A DNA stretch of 58,272 bases from Rickettsia conorii (GTDB lineage Bacteria > Pseudomonadota > Alphaproteobacteria > Rickettsiales > Rickettsiaceae), in assembly GCA_020726135.1 (NCBI GenBank), contig DYTE01000006.1, positions 1 through 58,272 of the forward strand, written 5' to 3'. The notes under the pieces are model-generated. The model had not been told where the DNA came from. It saw only the letters and a program-made list of their open reading frames with translations, and did no database searches. Made by a program: the position numbers and the translations under genes. Below are positions 18,709 through 29,537 of the stretch, in pieces. The number at the start of each line of letters is the position of its first letter. Positions within the stretch are counted from its first letter, which is position 1.

Positions 18709-19538
18709 ATTATCGTCATATATATCATGCTGGCAATTTTGCAGATATAATAAAACATCTAATATTAATTACCACAATAATAGAATTAAAGCAAAAACCA
18801 AAACCATTTGCAATAATCGATTCTTTTGCTGGCCCTGGTATCTATAACCTAATGTCAAATGAATCTAACAAAACATTGGAAAGTAATTTTGGTATAAGAA
18901 GTTTGATTAATAATGTTAAGTTGCTAGAAAATCAAAATTCTGTACCAGAATTAATAAATATTTTTCTAAATTTAATAGCTTATAATTCTGAAATATATTA
19001 TGGTTCTCCAAAACTTGCATCAATGTTATTGCGAGATAATGATAGGTTAATTTTATCAGAACTACATAATGAAGAATTTAATAGTTTAAAAGAATCATTT
19101 CGATATTCAGAAAATAAATTAATTAATATACATAATATGGATGCATATAATGCAATTAAGGCATTTATTCCATTTAAAGAAAATAGAGGGTTAATTTTTA
19201 TTGACCCACCTTTTGAAGTAACTAATGAATTTGATAAAATAATTGATATTATGAAAATAATCAAAAAACGTGCTATGAATATTTGTTCAATTATTTGGTA
19301 TCCTATAAAAAATGAAAAATTAGTAGATAATTTTTATAAACAATATAAATCTCTTAATTTTAATGAATCACTAATTATAGAATATGATATTCTAAATTAT
19401 TCTCTTTCATCTTATGATAACAAAGGATTAAAAAAATCTGGAATAATAATTACAAATCCACCTATGATAAAAGCAAAATTAATTGAAGTTTTTACTTATT
19501 TAAAAAAAATAATGAATTATAATTTTAATATTAATTGA
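18705..19538 (+). CDS. rlmJ: 23S rRNA (adenine(2030)-N6)-methyltransferase
   Basis: The 277-residue protein begins with 'MNYRHIYHAGNFADIIKH', the near-invariant RlmJ opening. The SAM motif region 'IIDSFAGPGIY' and the catalytic 'FIDPPFE' (DPPF/Y motif of N6-adenine methylases) follow. It methylates A2030 of 23S rRNA. The ATG overlaps the upstream permease stop by 4 bases. Confidence 0.94.
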   Translation: MNYRHIYHAGNFADIIKHLILITTIIELKQKPKPFAIIDSFAGPGIYNLMSNESNKTLESNFGIRSLINNVKLLENQNSVPELINIFLNLIAYNSEIYYGSPKLASMLLRDNDRLILSELHNEEFNSLKESFRYSENKLINIHNMDAYNAIKAFIPFKENRGLIFIDPPFEVTNEFDKIIDIMKIIKKRAMNICSIIWYPIKNEKLVDNFYKQYKSLNFNESLIIEYDILNYSLSSYDNKGLKKSGIIITNPPMIKAKLIEVFTYLKKIMNYNFNIN

Positions 19539-19542
19539 ATTG

Positions 19543-20133
19543 ATGAGCAAAAAACCATTTAAAAAAAATAATAATTTTAATTTATTCAAAATAAATATAA
19601 AAATAATTATTTCAATAATCACATTATCAATTGGGTTTGGTGTATTTATAGGAGATAGTTTAGGTATAAAATCTTGGCAATCGCATAATATACAAACAGA
19701 TAAAATAAATATTTGTTTTACACCTCCTTCTGGATGTGCTAATTTAATTGCAAATGAAATACATAATGCTCATAAAACTATTCATGTTCAAGCATTTGAT
19801 TTTACTTCAGAGATAATTGCTAACGCTATCATAAAAGCAAAAAAACGTGGTGTAAAAATTCATATGCTTCTTGATAGAGTAAATAAAAATAATCCCCATT
19901 CTAAAATGCTTGATTTCGAAAAAGCATCAATTAACGTATTAATAGATAAGGTAGCAGGAATTGCTCATAATAAAATTATTATTATAGATAAAACTAAAGT
20001 TATTACTGGATCTTTTAATTTTACAAAAGGTGCAGATATAAGAAATACAGAGAATGTTTTGTTAATTAATGATGAAAAAATAGCTGAAATATATTTAAAA
20101 AATTGGCATAGTCGTTATGATAAAATAAGATAA
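19543..20133 (+). CDS. pld: Phospholipase D / Nuc-family protein (Rickettsia Pld-like)
   Basis: The protein (about 196 residues) has an N-terminal hydrophobic segment (about residues 18-38, signal or anchor) and one HKD motif, 'AHNKIIIIDKTKVITGSFNF'. Single-HKD enzymes of this size act as dimers (Nuc endonuclease type). The Rickettsia Pld, linked to phagosome escape and virulence, belongs to this group. The first in-frame codon is TTG 19540; ATG 19543 is preferred. It ends directly against the convergent lnt with no gap. Whether it cleaves lipid or nucleic acid is not decided by sequence. Confidence 0.85.
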   Translation: MSKKPFKKNNNFNLFKINIKIIISIITLSIGFGVFIGDSLGIKSWQSHNIQTDKINICFTPPSGCANLIANEIHNAHKTIHVQAFDFTSEIIANAIIKAKKRGVKIHMLLDRVNKNNPHSKMLDFEKASINVLIDKVAGIAHNKIIIIDKTKVITGSFNFTKGADIRNTENVLLINDEKIAEIYLKNWHSRYDKIR

Positions 20134-21666
20134 TTATCTTAATCGCACGTTGAACTTCTTAAGTAAAAAAACATTGTTATTTTTGATCAACTTCAGTAAA
20201 AAATAGTGAATTAACAATATTAATATAATAAAAATTAAAGCCACTATATCTCCATATTGAGAATATATTGTTCTATTATTAAGTTTTTTTGGTATATAAT
20301 TATCTATAAATGATATTTCATTTATAGAAAGACTGTTTATCACTCTACCAACAGGATCAATAATTGCAGAAATACCATTATTACTACTGCGTAACATTCC
20401 AATTCCATTTTCAATAGCACGTATTTTATTCATATAAAAATGTTGATAAGGTCCTGAACTATTACCATACCAAGAATCGTTTGTAACATTTATTATAATA
20501 TCAGCATCTTGCATATTATCTCTAACAAGATCAGGAAAAATTGACTCATAACATATGAGAGGATTAATTTTTAAATTATATTTATTCAAATATAAAATTT
20601 TTCGTTTACCTGATGTATAGTCAACCATTCCTTTTGTAATTTTTTTCATATTTAATATATTTTTAAATGGAATATATTCACCAAAAGGCACAAGATGTGA
20701 TTTATAATATTCAAATATTTTTTTTGTTTCTGATTTTTCAATATCTATTCCATATAAACTAACATATATTTCAGAATTATCTTTTAAAAAATCACTATAA
20801 GATATACCACCTGTAATTAAAATAGATGAAGTTTCTTTTAATAAATTTGTGATTCTGTCTTGAACTAATTTAATTTCAAAAGGTGCAATCATTGCTGATT
20901 CACTCCAAATTATAATATCTAATTTATCTGCTTTATGTTGTGATAATTGAATATGAGATTCCAAATTATTCCAAAATTCTTTTTCATCCCATTTATCACT
21001 CTGTTTTATTGATGGTTGAACTAATCGAACTTTTATATTCATAAACTCAGTTGAATTATTTTTTAAACGAAAATAACCATAAAAACTCATGCTAACTATC
21101 AATGAGATTGAAATAATAAAATTTATAAAAAATTCTCTATATTGTTTTTTATATATATAAAAACCTGAAGTTGATATATATAATATAGCAAAACTCATAC
21201 CATAGATTCCCACAATACTAAAAAATTGTGCTAAGATATTTGAAAATGCAATAGAGTAACTAAGCACATTCCAAGGAAATCCTGTAAATAAGAATGATCT
21301 AACCCATTCCATGAATAAAAAACTTAATGAGAATATAATTGGATAGAAATGATATTTTCTAAAATTATGACTAATTAAAGAGGCACCAACAAAAAATGAG
21401 CTAAAAAATAATGGTAACCCAAATAATGAGAATGGAATTAACCACCAAAATTCATCTATATATACAAATAATGCAAAAGAAATCCAATATAAACTTGTTA
21501 TAAAATGTCCAAAACCAAATAGAAATGAAATTTTCATTGTCTCTAGATAATTTTTAGATAGAGATAATTTATAGATTAAGTATGAAAATAAAAATAATGT
21601 TGGTAGAAAAAATAATGGAGCAAATGCAAGAGAACTAAGCAAACCTGATAAAAATAAATATATCAT
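20134..21666 (-). CDS. lnt: Apolipoprotein N-acyltransferase
   Basis: The 510-residue protein has about six N-terminal membrane helices with 'GFPWNVLSYS', then a periplasmic nitrilase domain. The expected catalytic Glu, Lys and Cys fall in 'IIWSESAM', 'KSHLVPFGEYIP' and 'LICYESIFPD'. It adds the third acyl chain to the N-terminal cysteine of lipoproteins. The N-terminal helices and nitrilase domain are both complete. Confidence 0.95.
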   Translation of the reverse strand: MIYLFLSGLLSSLAFAPLFFLPTLFLFSYLIYKLSLSKNYLETMKISFLFGFGHFITSLYWISFALFVYIDEFWWLIPFSLFGLPLFFSSFFVGASLISHNFRKYHFYPIIFSLSFLFMEWVRSFLFTGFPWNVLSYSIAFSNILAQFFSIVGIYGMSFAILYISTSGFYIYKKQYREFFINFIISISLIVSMSFYGYFRLKNNSTEFMNIKVRLVQPSIKQSDKWDEKEFWNNLESHIQLSQHKADKLDIIIWSESAMIAPFEIKLVQDRITNLLKETSSILITGGISYSDFLKDNSEIYVSLYGIDIEKSETKKIFEYYKSHLVPFGEYIPFKNILNMKKITKGMVDYTSGKRKILYLNKYNLKINPLICYESIFPDLVRDNMQDADIIINVTNDSWYGNSSGPYQHFYMNKIRAIENGIGMLRSSNNGISAIIDPVGRVINSLSINEISFIDNYIPKKLNNRTIYSQYGDIVALIFIILILLIHYFLLKLIKNNNVFLLKKFNVRLR

Positions 21667-21699
21667 AATAAATTTTTAAACATGAATTAATTAATCCAA

Positions 21700-22326
21700 T
21701 TATAAAATTGCTTCATATAGAATCTCATTTTCAAGCACACTAATATTTATTTTAAAATTTTCTTTTTCCATAAGATATTTTGTATAATATAAATGGCAAT
21801 TTCGCATATTTAAATTATTAAAATTCAATTTAGATGTAAAAAATAATGGTGTTTCTGTGGTAGAATGATTTAGAGATTTTGTAGTAATTTGTAATTTTGA
21901 CGAAATATCATCATTTATGAGAGATATATTAATTATATCATTGGTTTCCATCTTCTCTGTAATTATTACAATTAAACACATAATAATTTTAGCTGTATTA
22001 TTTGTAACTGCATGACTTAAAGAAGCTTTAAATTCTAGAATTAGAGATTGATTCATTGATGAAATAAAATTAATAGTTAAATATTTTAATTCATTAAATA
22101 AAATAACTTCATTATCACGAGAAACTGAATAAAGAAATCTATAAAATTTTAAATAATTTACTGATTTTAATGAACTAATCTTGATCAATTCTAATGCATT
22201 ATCATTAATTTCATTTTCATTGCTTTTAATTAAAGCAACTGAATTATTAATCACGCATATTGCGCCGGCAAAATCATGAAATAATTTTTCATTAAGCATT
22301 TGATAAATTCTTTCTACTTCTTGCAT
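21700..22326 (-). CDS. chpT: Histidine phosphotransferase ChpT
   Basis: The 208-residue protein opens with the ChpT signature 'KLFHDFAGAICVINNSVALI'. H17 corresponds to the phosphorylated histidine, and the Asn/Ser pair after it is also conserved. A degenerate ATPase-like domain follows. In alphaproteobacteria ChpT passes phosphate from CckA to CtrA and CpdR to control the cell cycle. Sequence beyond the first helix is diverged, so the call rests mostly on the N-terminal helix and overall length. Confidence 0.8.
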   Translation of the reverse strand: MQEVERIYQMLNEKLFHDFAGAICVINNSVALIKSNENEINDNALELIKISSLKSVNYLKFYRFLYSVSRDNEVILFNELKYLTINFISSMNQSLILEFKASLSHAVTNNTAKIIMCLIVIITEKMETNDIINISLINDDISSKLQITTKSLNHSTTETPLFFTSKLNFNNLNMRNCHLYYTKYLMEKENFKINISVLENEILYEAIL

Positions 22327-22488
22327 TTTTAATATTCTAGCATTAATGATAATTGTAAAAAAACACTCTCAAACAATATTTAGTTTAGTTATTTGCTCTA
22401 TTGAGATATTAATTCGCTATGTTACACTAATATAAATAAAAATCATAGGAATTTTTATTTACTATCTTGAAATATAGAGATTTTAGAT

Positions 22489-22515
22489 AAAAACTTAACA
22501 TTTTTACAAGTTTTT
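22489..22515 (-). terminator. A+T-only hairpin directly after ftsK
   Basis: AAAAACTT (22489-22496) pairs with AAGTTTTT (22508-22515) around an 11-nt loop, starting at the base after the ftsK stop codon. On the minus strand the 3' arm ends in a T run. The stem has only two G-C pairs, so it may be a weak terminator. Confidence 0.4.
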
Positions 22516-24744
22516 TTATAAAAATATTTCACGTTTACCACTATGATTTGGTTTAGATATATGTCCTTCTTGTTCCATTTTTTCTACAAAAGTTGCAGCT
22601 TTATTATAACCAATTTTTAGACATCTTTGAATATAATTAATAGATACTTTACGTTCTAATTTCACAATTTCTAATGCTCTTTTATAAAGTAGATCATCAT
22701 TAGATATATCTATCTTATTATTATCATCATTATTTTCTAAAATTGAAGAAATATATTCAGGAGCCCCTGTAGATTTAAGATAAGAAACTACATCTTCAAC
22801 TTCAGTATCATCTATAAATGGCCCATGCACTCTTGTAATTTTTGAACTATTACCAAAAAATAACATATCACCCATACCAAGTAGCTGTTCAGCACCTTGT
22901 TCATTTAAAATTGTTCTACTATCTATTTTGGATGTTACTTTAAAACTGATACGAGATGGGAAATTAGCCTTAATAACACCTGTAATAACATCTACAGAAG
23001 GTCTCTGTGTAGCCATGATAATATGTATTCCAGCAGCTCTAGCCATTTGAGCAAGTCTTTGTATTAAAATTTCAATATCTTTTCCAGCAACAAGCATAAG
23101 ATCTGCCATTTCATCTACTATTATGACAATATATGGTAATTTAATCATTTCTATAGGAATATTTTCATAAATTGGTTTACCATTATCTTGATTAAAACCA
23201 GTTTGTAGAACATGTTCTAAAGGCTTATTAGTCTTTATAGCATCTGTTATTTTGATGTTATAGTTTACTATATTTCTAACACCAAGATTTGACATTAATC
23301 TATATCTATTTTCCATTTCTTTAACTGCCCATTTGAGGGCTGATACTGCATTTTGTGGATCTGTTACTACTGGTGTTAACAAATGAGGTATATTATTATA
23401 AATAGATAATTCAAGCATTTTAGGATCTATCATAATTAAACGACATTCATGTGGAGTATATCTATATAGTAAAGATAATATCATCGTATTAATTGCAACA
23501 GATTTACCAGAACCAGTAGTTCCTGCTACAAGCAGATGAGGCATTTTTGCTAAATCTACAATAAATGCTTTACCCACTAAATCTTTACCCAAAACCAATG
23601 GTAAAATATTTCCATCATTTTTATATTCATCTGTTTCAAGTAATTCTCGTAGATAGAAAAATTTTCTATCTTTATTTGGTAATTCTATTCCCAAAACATT
23701 TCTTCCAGCAACTATAGATATTCTAGTTGAAAGAGCAGAAAGTGAACGCGCTATATCGTCAGCAAGACCTATAATACGTGAAGATTTGGTACCAGAAACT
23801 GGTTCAAATTCATATGATGTAACTACAGGACCACAATGAATATTCAAAATTTGTCCTTTAACTCCAAAATCATTTAATACATCAAGTAATTTTTCAGAAA
23901 TATCCAATAATTCATTTGCATTTTCTTCTTTTATATTTTGCTTTTTTGATATTTTTAGTAAATCAATAGGAGGAATAGAATAAGTAGCTTGAGTTAATTT
24001 ATTATTAATTGATTTTTTCAATAGAGAATTAACAATTTTAGACAATCTTGGTAAAATATTATTAGATTCTGTAATATCCTGTTCTACATAATTTACTATT
24101 TCAATATTATTATTAGATTCATCAAAAAATGAAGGTTGAATTTTTTGAGATTTTTTTTTCAAACTAAGTTTACTAATTTTATTATTTTTGCTAAAAAAAT
24201 TAATTTTATTACAAATCTTTTTAATAAAATTATTTAGTCCTATAATGTTTGCTAAATTATATATATATTTTATATATATTATTATCAAACTAAAAATAAT
24301 AAATAGATTAATATAAAGTAGTTTGAAAAAATTAACTATATAGTCAAAAATTAAAGTTCCAACAGCTCCACCACTATTAAATGGTAAAGAGTAAATTTTA
24401 AAATTACTTAATAAAACTGAAACTAATATTAATGAACATATCATCAATATTATTCTTAATATAAAATAGCGATAATATCCATATTTATATATAAAAATAC
24501 TACAAATAATTAGATAAATTGGCATTAAAAAAATACTAATACCAAATATTTGAAATAAAATATCAGAGTAAGTTGCGCCTAAATATGAAAATAAATTACT
24601 GGGTATTTTTTTTGTAGCAATATTAAAGCAAGGATCTGAAGAATCATATGTAATTAGTGAAATAATAGTAAACAAACTATATAGAAACAAAAATATAGCT
24701 TGAATTTTATTATTAAATAATATTTTATTAAAATAATAAAGCAT
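22516..24744 (-). CDS. ftsK: DNA translocase FtsK
   Basis: The 742-residue protein has four N-terminal membrane helices, a linker of about 100 residues rich in Lys, Ser and Asn, then the alpha/beta motor domain. The Walker A motif is 'AGTTGSGKS' (K414), Walker B is 'VIIVDEMADLM', and the C-terminal gamma winged helix contains 'IQRCLKIGYNKAA'. It moves chromosome DNA at the septum and activates XerCD at dif. The linker is short compared with E. coli, as usual in alphaproteobacteria. Confidence 0.96.
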   Translation of the reverse strand: MLYYFNKILFNNKIQAIFLFLYSLFTIISLITYDSSDPCFNIATKKIPSNLFSYLGATYSDILFQIFGISIFLMPIYLIICSIFIYKYGYYRYFILRIILMICSLILVSVLLSNFKIYSLPFNSGGAVGTLIFDYIVNFFKLLYINLFIIFSLIIIYIKYIYNLANIIGLNNFIKKICNKINFFSKNNKISKLSLKKKSQKIQPSFFDESNNNIEIVNYVEQDITESNNILPRLSKIVNSLLKKSINNKLTQATYSIPPIDLLKISKKQNIKEENANELLDISEKLLDVLNDFGVKGQILNIHCGPVVTSYEFEPVSGTKSSRIIGLADDIARSLSALSTRISIVAGRNVLGIELPNKDRKFFYLRELLETDEYKNDGNILPLVLGKDLVGKAFIVDLAKMPHLLVAGTTGSGKSVAINTMILSLLYRYTPHECRLIMIDPKMLELSIYNNIPHLLTPVVTDPQNAVSALKWAVKEMENRYRLMSNLGVRNIVNYNIKITDAIKTNKPLEHVLQTGFNQDNGKPIYENIPIEMIKLPYIVIIVDEMADLMLVAGKDIEILIQRLAQMARAAGIHIIMATQRPSVDVITGVIKANFPSRISFKVTSKIDSRTILNEQGAEQLLGMGDMLFFGNSSKITRVHGPFIDDTEVEDVVSYLKSTGAPEYISSILENNDDNNKIDISNDDLLYKRALEIVKLERKVSINYIQRCLKIGYNKAATFVEKMEQEGHISKPNHSGKREIFL

Positions 24745-24808
24745 TTTTTTTATTATATTTATTTGGTTTTAAAACATTATATCTTAAAACCAAATTTTGA
24801 TATTAAAT

Positions 24809-26422
24809 TTATTTAATAATCCAAGATTGTACAAATTTTTTCAATGTAACATCATACGCAGCGCTAATTTCTGTTTTTATAGCTTCTTTTTCAGTTACAG
24901 CAACTTCATCTTTATGAATTAGCATTTCACCAGATAAGACATGAGAAACTAATTTTTCAAGAATTTGTTCTTTATCATCTTTGCCATTCATTGCTTTTAA
25001 CATGAATTTTTCAAAAATACTAATTCCAATTAATTCATGTTTTTCATTAGTAACCCAAAAATTATCAGTATGACGAACTTGATATTCAATTAAACTATTA
25101 GCCATTTGTGGATAATCCATATTACATTTATTATGTTCAAATGAAGGATTAACACTAATATTAATATAACCTTGCAATACTAAAGTCATTGCATTATTCA
25201 TTAATTCTGTGCGAATTTCATTCAAATGATGAGCACCTAGTTTCTTATTTGCAATTTCACATATTTTATTAAAACTAATATTATATCCTACATTTTCTGC
25301 AAAACTATATAAAATTGCTTTCATATAAGGTGATGATGTAGATAAGTTAGTTTCTTTATTATTGTTATAATAAAATTTTACTACTTCAGGAGCATTAAAA
25401 TCAATATTTTTTTCTTCAATTTCTGGAATAATATTCAGAGCCAAATAGAATTTTTCTATATCTTCATTTTTTAAATTACGGTTAATAGACGTATTTTGAT
25501 GACATAAAATTGTTGATCTAAATCTACGATTAGTTATGAAGTCCATATATTGTTCTGTTTTAACTATATCATTAATAGTTTTCAGATGTTCTACTGCTTT
25601 TGGCGGCATATTTCCAAGATACATATTTGAAATGCTAGTATCTGAAACATATTGTAGCTTATATTTATTTGCTATAGCCATAAAATCGTGAAAGTAAAAT
25701 TGTTGATTTGTACTTTCTAAATGCTCATGACATAGATAAGAATCTTGTTGTCTTGATAGTAATTCTGTTTCACTTCTGAGCATTTCTGCATAAGGAGATT
25801 TGGAACCTTCTAAACTATCAACAACAAACTTCAGTAATAATTTTGATTGATTAATTTTTTCTTGTATTGTACCAAAATTTTGACTATGGTAGACCATCAT
25901 ATCTCTAATAGATCTAACCATATTCCATCCAGGAAGAGTATTATAACTGATATAGCTTAAACCATTATCTGAAAGATTTTTACTACATACTTCTAATATT
26001 TTTTCTCTTACAGATTCTGGAACCCATGAAAATACACCATGGCATATTATATAATCAAACTTACCAAATGTATCATCTACATCTGTAATGGAGATTGCAT
26101 GAAATTCTATATTATCTAATTTTAATGATTCTTTTTGTTTATTGGCCTCATCTATTTGTACTTTTGATAGATCAATTCCAACAATATGAGCTTTAGGATA
26201 TGAAACTGCTAATGGCAATATGTTGTTACCAGCTGCACAGCCAATTTCCAATATTCTCGCTGTTTCAACAGGCTCTGTGTTTAAACCAAATAATTTAGCC
26301 AATGTCATTAAATGATATGGATGTGTTGAGGCAAAAGGATAACTAACATACGGATAATTATCATAAGATTTTTTTGTAAGTTCTTGTGTTATTTGATCTT
26401 TTTCTTTAAGACTTTCTGACAT
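24809..26422 (-). CDS. Methyltransferase with regulatory domain (Rickettsia Pkmt-like protein lysine methyltransferase)
   Basis: The 537-residue protein has an N-terminal class I SAM domain: 'YPFASTHPYHLMTLAKLFGL', then motif I 'ILEIGCAAGNNILPLA' and the acidic 'VGIDLSKVQID'. The middle third, with 'CHEHLESTNQQFYFHDFM', matches the methyltransferase regulatory domain (MethyTransf_Reg). This architecture and length are those of Rickettsia PKMT1/PKMT2, which methylate lysines of the outer membrane protein OmpB. No OmpB-like gene is present here, so the target is unknown. Confidence 0.85.
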   Translation of the reverse strand: MSESLKEKDQITQELTKKSYDNYPYVSYPFASTHPYHLMTLAKLFGLNTEPVETARILEIGCAAGNNILPLAVSYPKAHIVGIDLSKVQIDEANKQKESLKLDNIEFHAISITDVDDTFGKFDYIICHGVFSWVPESVREKILEVCSKNLSDNGLSYISYNTLPGWNMVRSIRDMMVYHSQNFGTIQEKINQSKLLLKFVVDSLEGSKSPYAEMLRSETELLSRQQDSYLCHEHLESTNQQFYFHDFMAIANKYKLQYVSDTSISNMYLGNMPPKAVEHLKTINDIVKTEQYMDFITNRRFRSTILCHQNTSINRNLKNEDIEKFYLALNIIPEIEEKNIDFNAPEVVKFYYNNNKETNLSTSSPYMKAILYSFAENVGYNISFNKICEIANKKLGAHHLNEIRTELMNNAMTLVLQGYINISVNPSFEHNKCNMDYPQMANSLIEYQVRHTDNFWVTNEKHELIGISIFEKFMLKAMNGKDDKEQILEKLVSHVLSGEMLIHKDEVAVTEKEAIKTEISAAYDVTLKKFVQSWIIK

Positions 26423-26499
26423 AAATAATAAATTCCTTTTATTTTTTAAATTTTGATTTATAAAGATTGTAAACTAATTATATTAAATATCAAGATAGA

Positions 26500-26880
26500 T
26501 TAATCAGTCTTTATATCGGTATTAATTTGTTTTAGTAAAAGATCTAGATTAGTTGCATTTTCAAATGTTTCGTCATAATAGAATAATAAATCAGGTGAAT
26601 ATTTCATTTGAATTTTCTCTGTAATAGCAGATCTAATAGAATTTTTAGAACGATTTAATGATTTTTCTAAATCAGAGATTGTTATATTTGTATTAAAAGG
26701 TATAAAATAGCAACGAGCAAATTTTAAATCAGCAGAAGCTACGACACGCGTAATTGTTACAGGAGATTCCAATAATAACTTATCAAGTCGTTTAGCTTTT
26801 CTAAGGACTTCAACTAATGCTACATGAATTAAGGAAGAGAATTTTTGTTGCCTAACATTATTTGTTTTTAAAACTTTCAT
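26500..26880 (-). CDS. rbfA: 30S ribosome-binding factor A
   Basis: The 126-residue KH-fold protein has the RbfA pattern: 'RQQKFSSLIHVALVEVLR', 'VTITRVVASADLKFARCYF' and 'IRSAITEKIQMKYSPDLLFYYDET'. It assists late 16S rRNA processing and cold adaptation of the 30S subunit. It is the last gene of the rimP-nusA-infB-rbfA row, 16 bp after infB. Confidence 0.95.
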   Translation of the reverse strand: MKVLKTNNVRQQKFSSLIHVALVEVLRKAKRLDKLLLESPVTITRVVASADLKFARCYFIPFNTNITISDLEKSLNRSKNSIRSAITEKIQMKYSPDLLFYYDETFENATNLDLLLKQINTDIKTD

Positions 26881-26896
26881 ATTATTGCCATATAAT

Positions 26897-29443
26897 TTAT
26901 AATATTTGTCTTTTTTCTTCTATAATTTCAAATGCTTCAAGTACGTCTCCTTCTCTAATATCTTCATATTTCTCGAATGCAACACCACACTCAAAATTTT
27001 CACGCACTTCTTTAACTTCTTCTTTAAAACGTTTTAATGTTTTAAGTTTTCCTTCATGTATTACTATATTATCTCGTAATAATCGTACACCAGCTCCTTT
27101 TTTAATAATACCGTTAGTAACATAAGTTCCAGCAATTTTTCCGACTTTAGAAATATTAAATATTTGTCTAATTTCAGCTGAACCAATATAGTGCTCTCTA
27201 ATAATTGGTGCAAGCATGCCACTCATAATTAATTTAACATCATCAATCAAATTGTAAATAATCGAATAATATCTAATATCTATATTTTCTCTATCAGCAA
27301 TAAGTCCTGCTGCATTATTCGGTCTGACATTAAAACCAAGAATAATAGAATTAGTTGTAGCAGCTAGCATAGTGTCTGACTCTGAAATAGCTCCTACAGC
27401 TTGATGTAATATTCTTATATGTATTTCAGAATTTGGTAATTTATTTAGGCTTTGTACAATTGCTTCAATTGACCCTTGAACATCACCTTTGATAATAATT
27501 GTTAAATCTTTAGTAAGACTTTTACCAGCAGCCTTACTAAACATATTTTCAATATTGGTAGTAGTTTTTATAGATTGTTTATCTTTGTGAAGACGAGTTC
27601 TATATTCTGCTATATCTCTAGCTTGTTTTTCATATTTTACAACATTAAATGATTCTCCAGCTCTTGGTGCTGTATTAAGGCCATAAATCTCAACAGGCAT
27701 ACTTGGTCCAGCATTTAAAACATCATGCGTTCTTTCATCACGCATTTTACGAATCTTTCCATAAGTATGACCAGCTACTAATATATCACCAGTTCTTAAA
27801 GTACCACGTTGTACTAAGGCTGTAGCAATCACTCCTTGATTCTTGTCAATTTTTGCTTCAATAATTACACCAGATGCAGCAGCAGTAGGATTAGACGTTA
27901 ATTGTTCCATCTCAGCAAGTAATAAAATAGTTTCTTCTAATTTATCTAAATTAAGTTTCTTTAACGCAGAAATGCCAACCATCATTACATCACCACCAAA
28001 TTCTTCAGCGATTAAGTCATATTGCAATAATTCATGTTTTATTTTATTGATATCAATATCAGCTTTATCAATTTTATTAATAGCAACAATTATTGGTACT
28101 TTAGCAGCTTTAGCATGGTTAATTGCTTCAATTGTTTGAGTTTTTACACCATCATCAGCAGCTACGACTAATACAACAATATCTGTGATCTTTGCACCCC
28201 TCATTCTCATTTCAGAAAAAGCTTCATGGCCTGGTGTATCAATAAAAGTAATAGATCTTCCATCTTTCATATGAACTACATACGCGCCTATATGTTGCGT
28301 AATACCACCAACTTCTGTTGCAACAATATCTGTAGATTTTAAAGCATCCAAAAGTGAAGTTTTTCCATGATCGACATGCCCCATAATACTAACTACAGGT
28401 GATCTAGGTTTTAAATCGTCACTTGAATCATTTTCTTCTAATAAAATATTTTCAATATCAGATTCCTGTACTCTTTTAAAACTATGACCTAAAGTTGTTA
28501 CTATAATCTCAGCAATATCAGCATCAATGACATGTGACATATTAGCCATAATACCAAGTTTCATCAATTCTCGAATTACATCAGCAACTCTTTCTGACAT
28601 ACGATTAGCCAAATCAGAGACTGCAATAGTTTCAGGAATTATAACTTCTCTATATATTTTTTCTTGTTTTTGTTTTAATAATTTTCTTTTTTCTTTAGCT
28701 CTTTTTATGGAAGCTATACTTTTCATTCTTTCAGGAAAATCATTTTCATCAGCGTCAAGTAAATGAAGAATATCAGTTTTCTTTAATTTTTTAGACTCTT
28801 CTGTTTTTACTTTTGGAATTGCTTTAACATCAGATGATTTTTCAGCTACTAATTCTTTTATAGGTTTTGTTTCTTCTTTAGTTAGTGTAACAATTGGTTT
28901 TTTATCTAAATCTTCATTAGTTACTGTATCCTGAGTTTGTTTTTGTAGCAATATTTCTTCAATAATAGGTGTAATTTTCTCTTTGTTATTATCAGAAGTA
29001 GTCAATACTTGCTCTTCATTCGTAGATTTTATTTCATCTAAATTGATTGTTTCATTAGAATGACTAGTTACTGCATCATCACAATGAAATGCTAAATCCT
29101 CAGTTTTAGCAATTAATTCACTATTACGTTTATTTACAAACGCCAGTTTAGTAAAAATTGTTTTATTTTCAGTTAAATTAGCTGCTTCAGATGCTTTTTT
29201 ATTTTTAATTAATGCAAGCCTTCTGCAAAAATCATCATCTATTTGTGATTTATTATCACTTGTTTGATTCGGAATATTTGGCGTTTGACGAATATTTGAA
29301 TGTGTTTTTTTTATTTCAACTACAGTATTTGATTTAGTTGTTGCAAAATTTTGGCCATGTATATTACCTGTAGATTTTAACGTCAATTTTGTTCCGCCTA
29401 ACGTAAGTTTAGTTTGTTTTATATCGTCTTTTTTATCATTCAT
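26897..29443 (-). CDS. infB: Translation initiation factor IF-2
   Basis: The 848-residue protein has a variable Lys/Glu/Thr-rich N-terminal region (to about residue 250) and the IF2-N-like segment '[20 protein letters not shown]'. The G domain has 'GHVDHGKT' (355-362), 'DTPGHEAF' and 'NKID'. Domains II-IV end near '[17 protein letters not shown]'. It delivers initiator tRNA to the 30S subunit. It directly follows nusA, with no ylxR or L7Ae-like gene in between. Confidence 0.97.
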   Translation of the reverse strand: MNDKKDDIKQTKLTLGGTKLTLKSTGNIHGQNFATTKSNTVVEIKKTHSNIRQTPNIPNQTSDNKSQIDDDFCRRLALIKNKKASEAANLTENKTIFTKLAFVNKRNSELIAKTEDLAFHCDDAVTSHSNETINLDEIKSTNEEQVLTTSDNNKEKITPIIEEILLQKQTQDTVTNEDLDKKPIVTLTKEETKPIKELVAEKSSDVKAIPKVKTEESKKLKKTDILHLLDADENDFPERMKSIASIKRAKEKRKLLKQKQEKIYREVIIPETIAVSDLANRMSERVADVIRELMKLGIMANMSHVIDADIAEIIVTTLGHSFKRVQESDIENILLEENDSSDDLKPRSPVVSIMGHVDHGKTSLLDALKSTDIVATEVGGITQHIGAYVVHMKDGRSITFIDTPGHEAFSEMRMRGAKITDIVVLVVAADDGVKTQTIEAINHAKAAKVPIIVAINKIDKADIDINKIKHELLQYDLIAEEFGGDVMMVGISALKKLNLDKLEETILLLAEMEQLTSNPTAAASGVIIEAKIDKNQGVIATALVQRGTLRTGDILVAGHTYGKIRKMRDERTHDVLNAGPSMPVEIYGLNTAPRAGESFNVVKYEKQARDIAEYRTRLHKDKQSIKTTTNIENMFSKAAGKSLTKDLTIIIKGDVQGSIEAIVQSLNKLPNSEIHIRILHQAVGAISESDTMLAATTNSIILGFNVRPNNAAGLIADRENIDIRYYSIIYNLIDDVKLIMSGMLAPIIREHYIGSAEIRQIFNISKVGKIAGTYVTNGIIKKGAGVRLLRDNIVIHEGKLKTLKRFKEEVKEVRENFECGVAFEKYEDIREGDVLEAFEIIEEKRQIL

Positions 29444-29537
29444 GAAATAAACCTTAATTCAACCAATAGTCATGTTAATTTAAAATGCGCAAAACGATTT
29501 TAAGAAATTAGTTTTTATAATATTATTAAATAATAGA

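Noticed and set aside
22434-22460. 10-bp A+T inverted repeat upstream of chpT
   Set aside because: The arms contain only A and T and there is no T run or promoter in register, so it is not distinguishable from composition.
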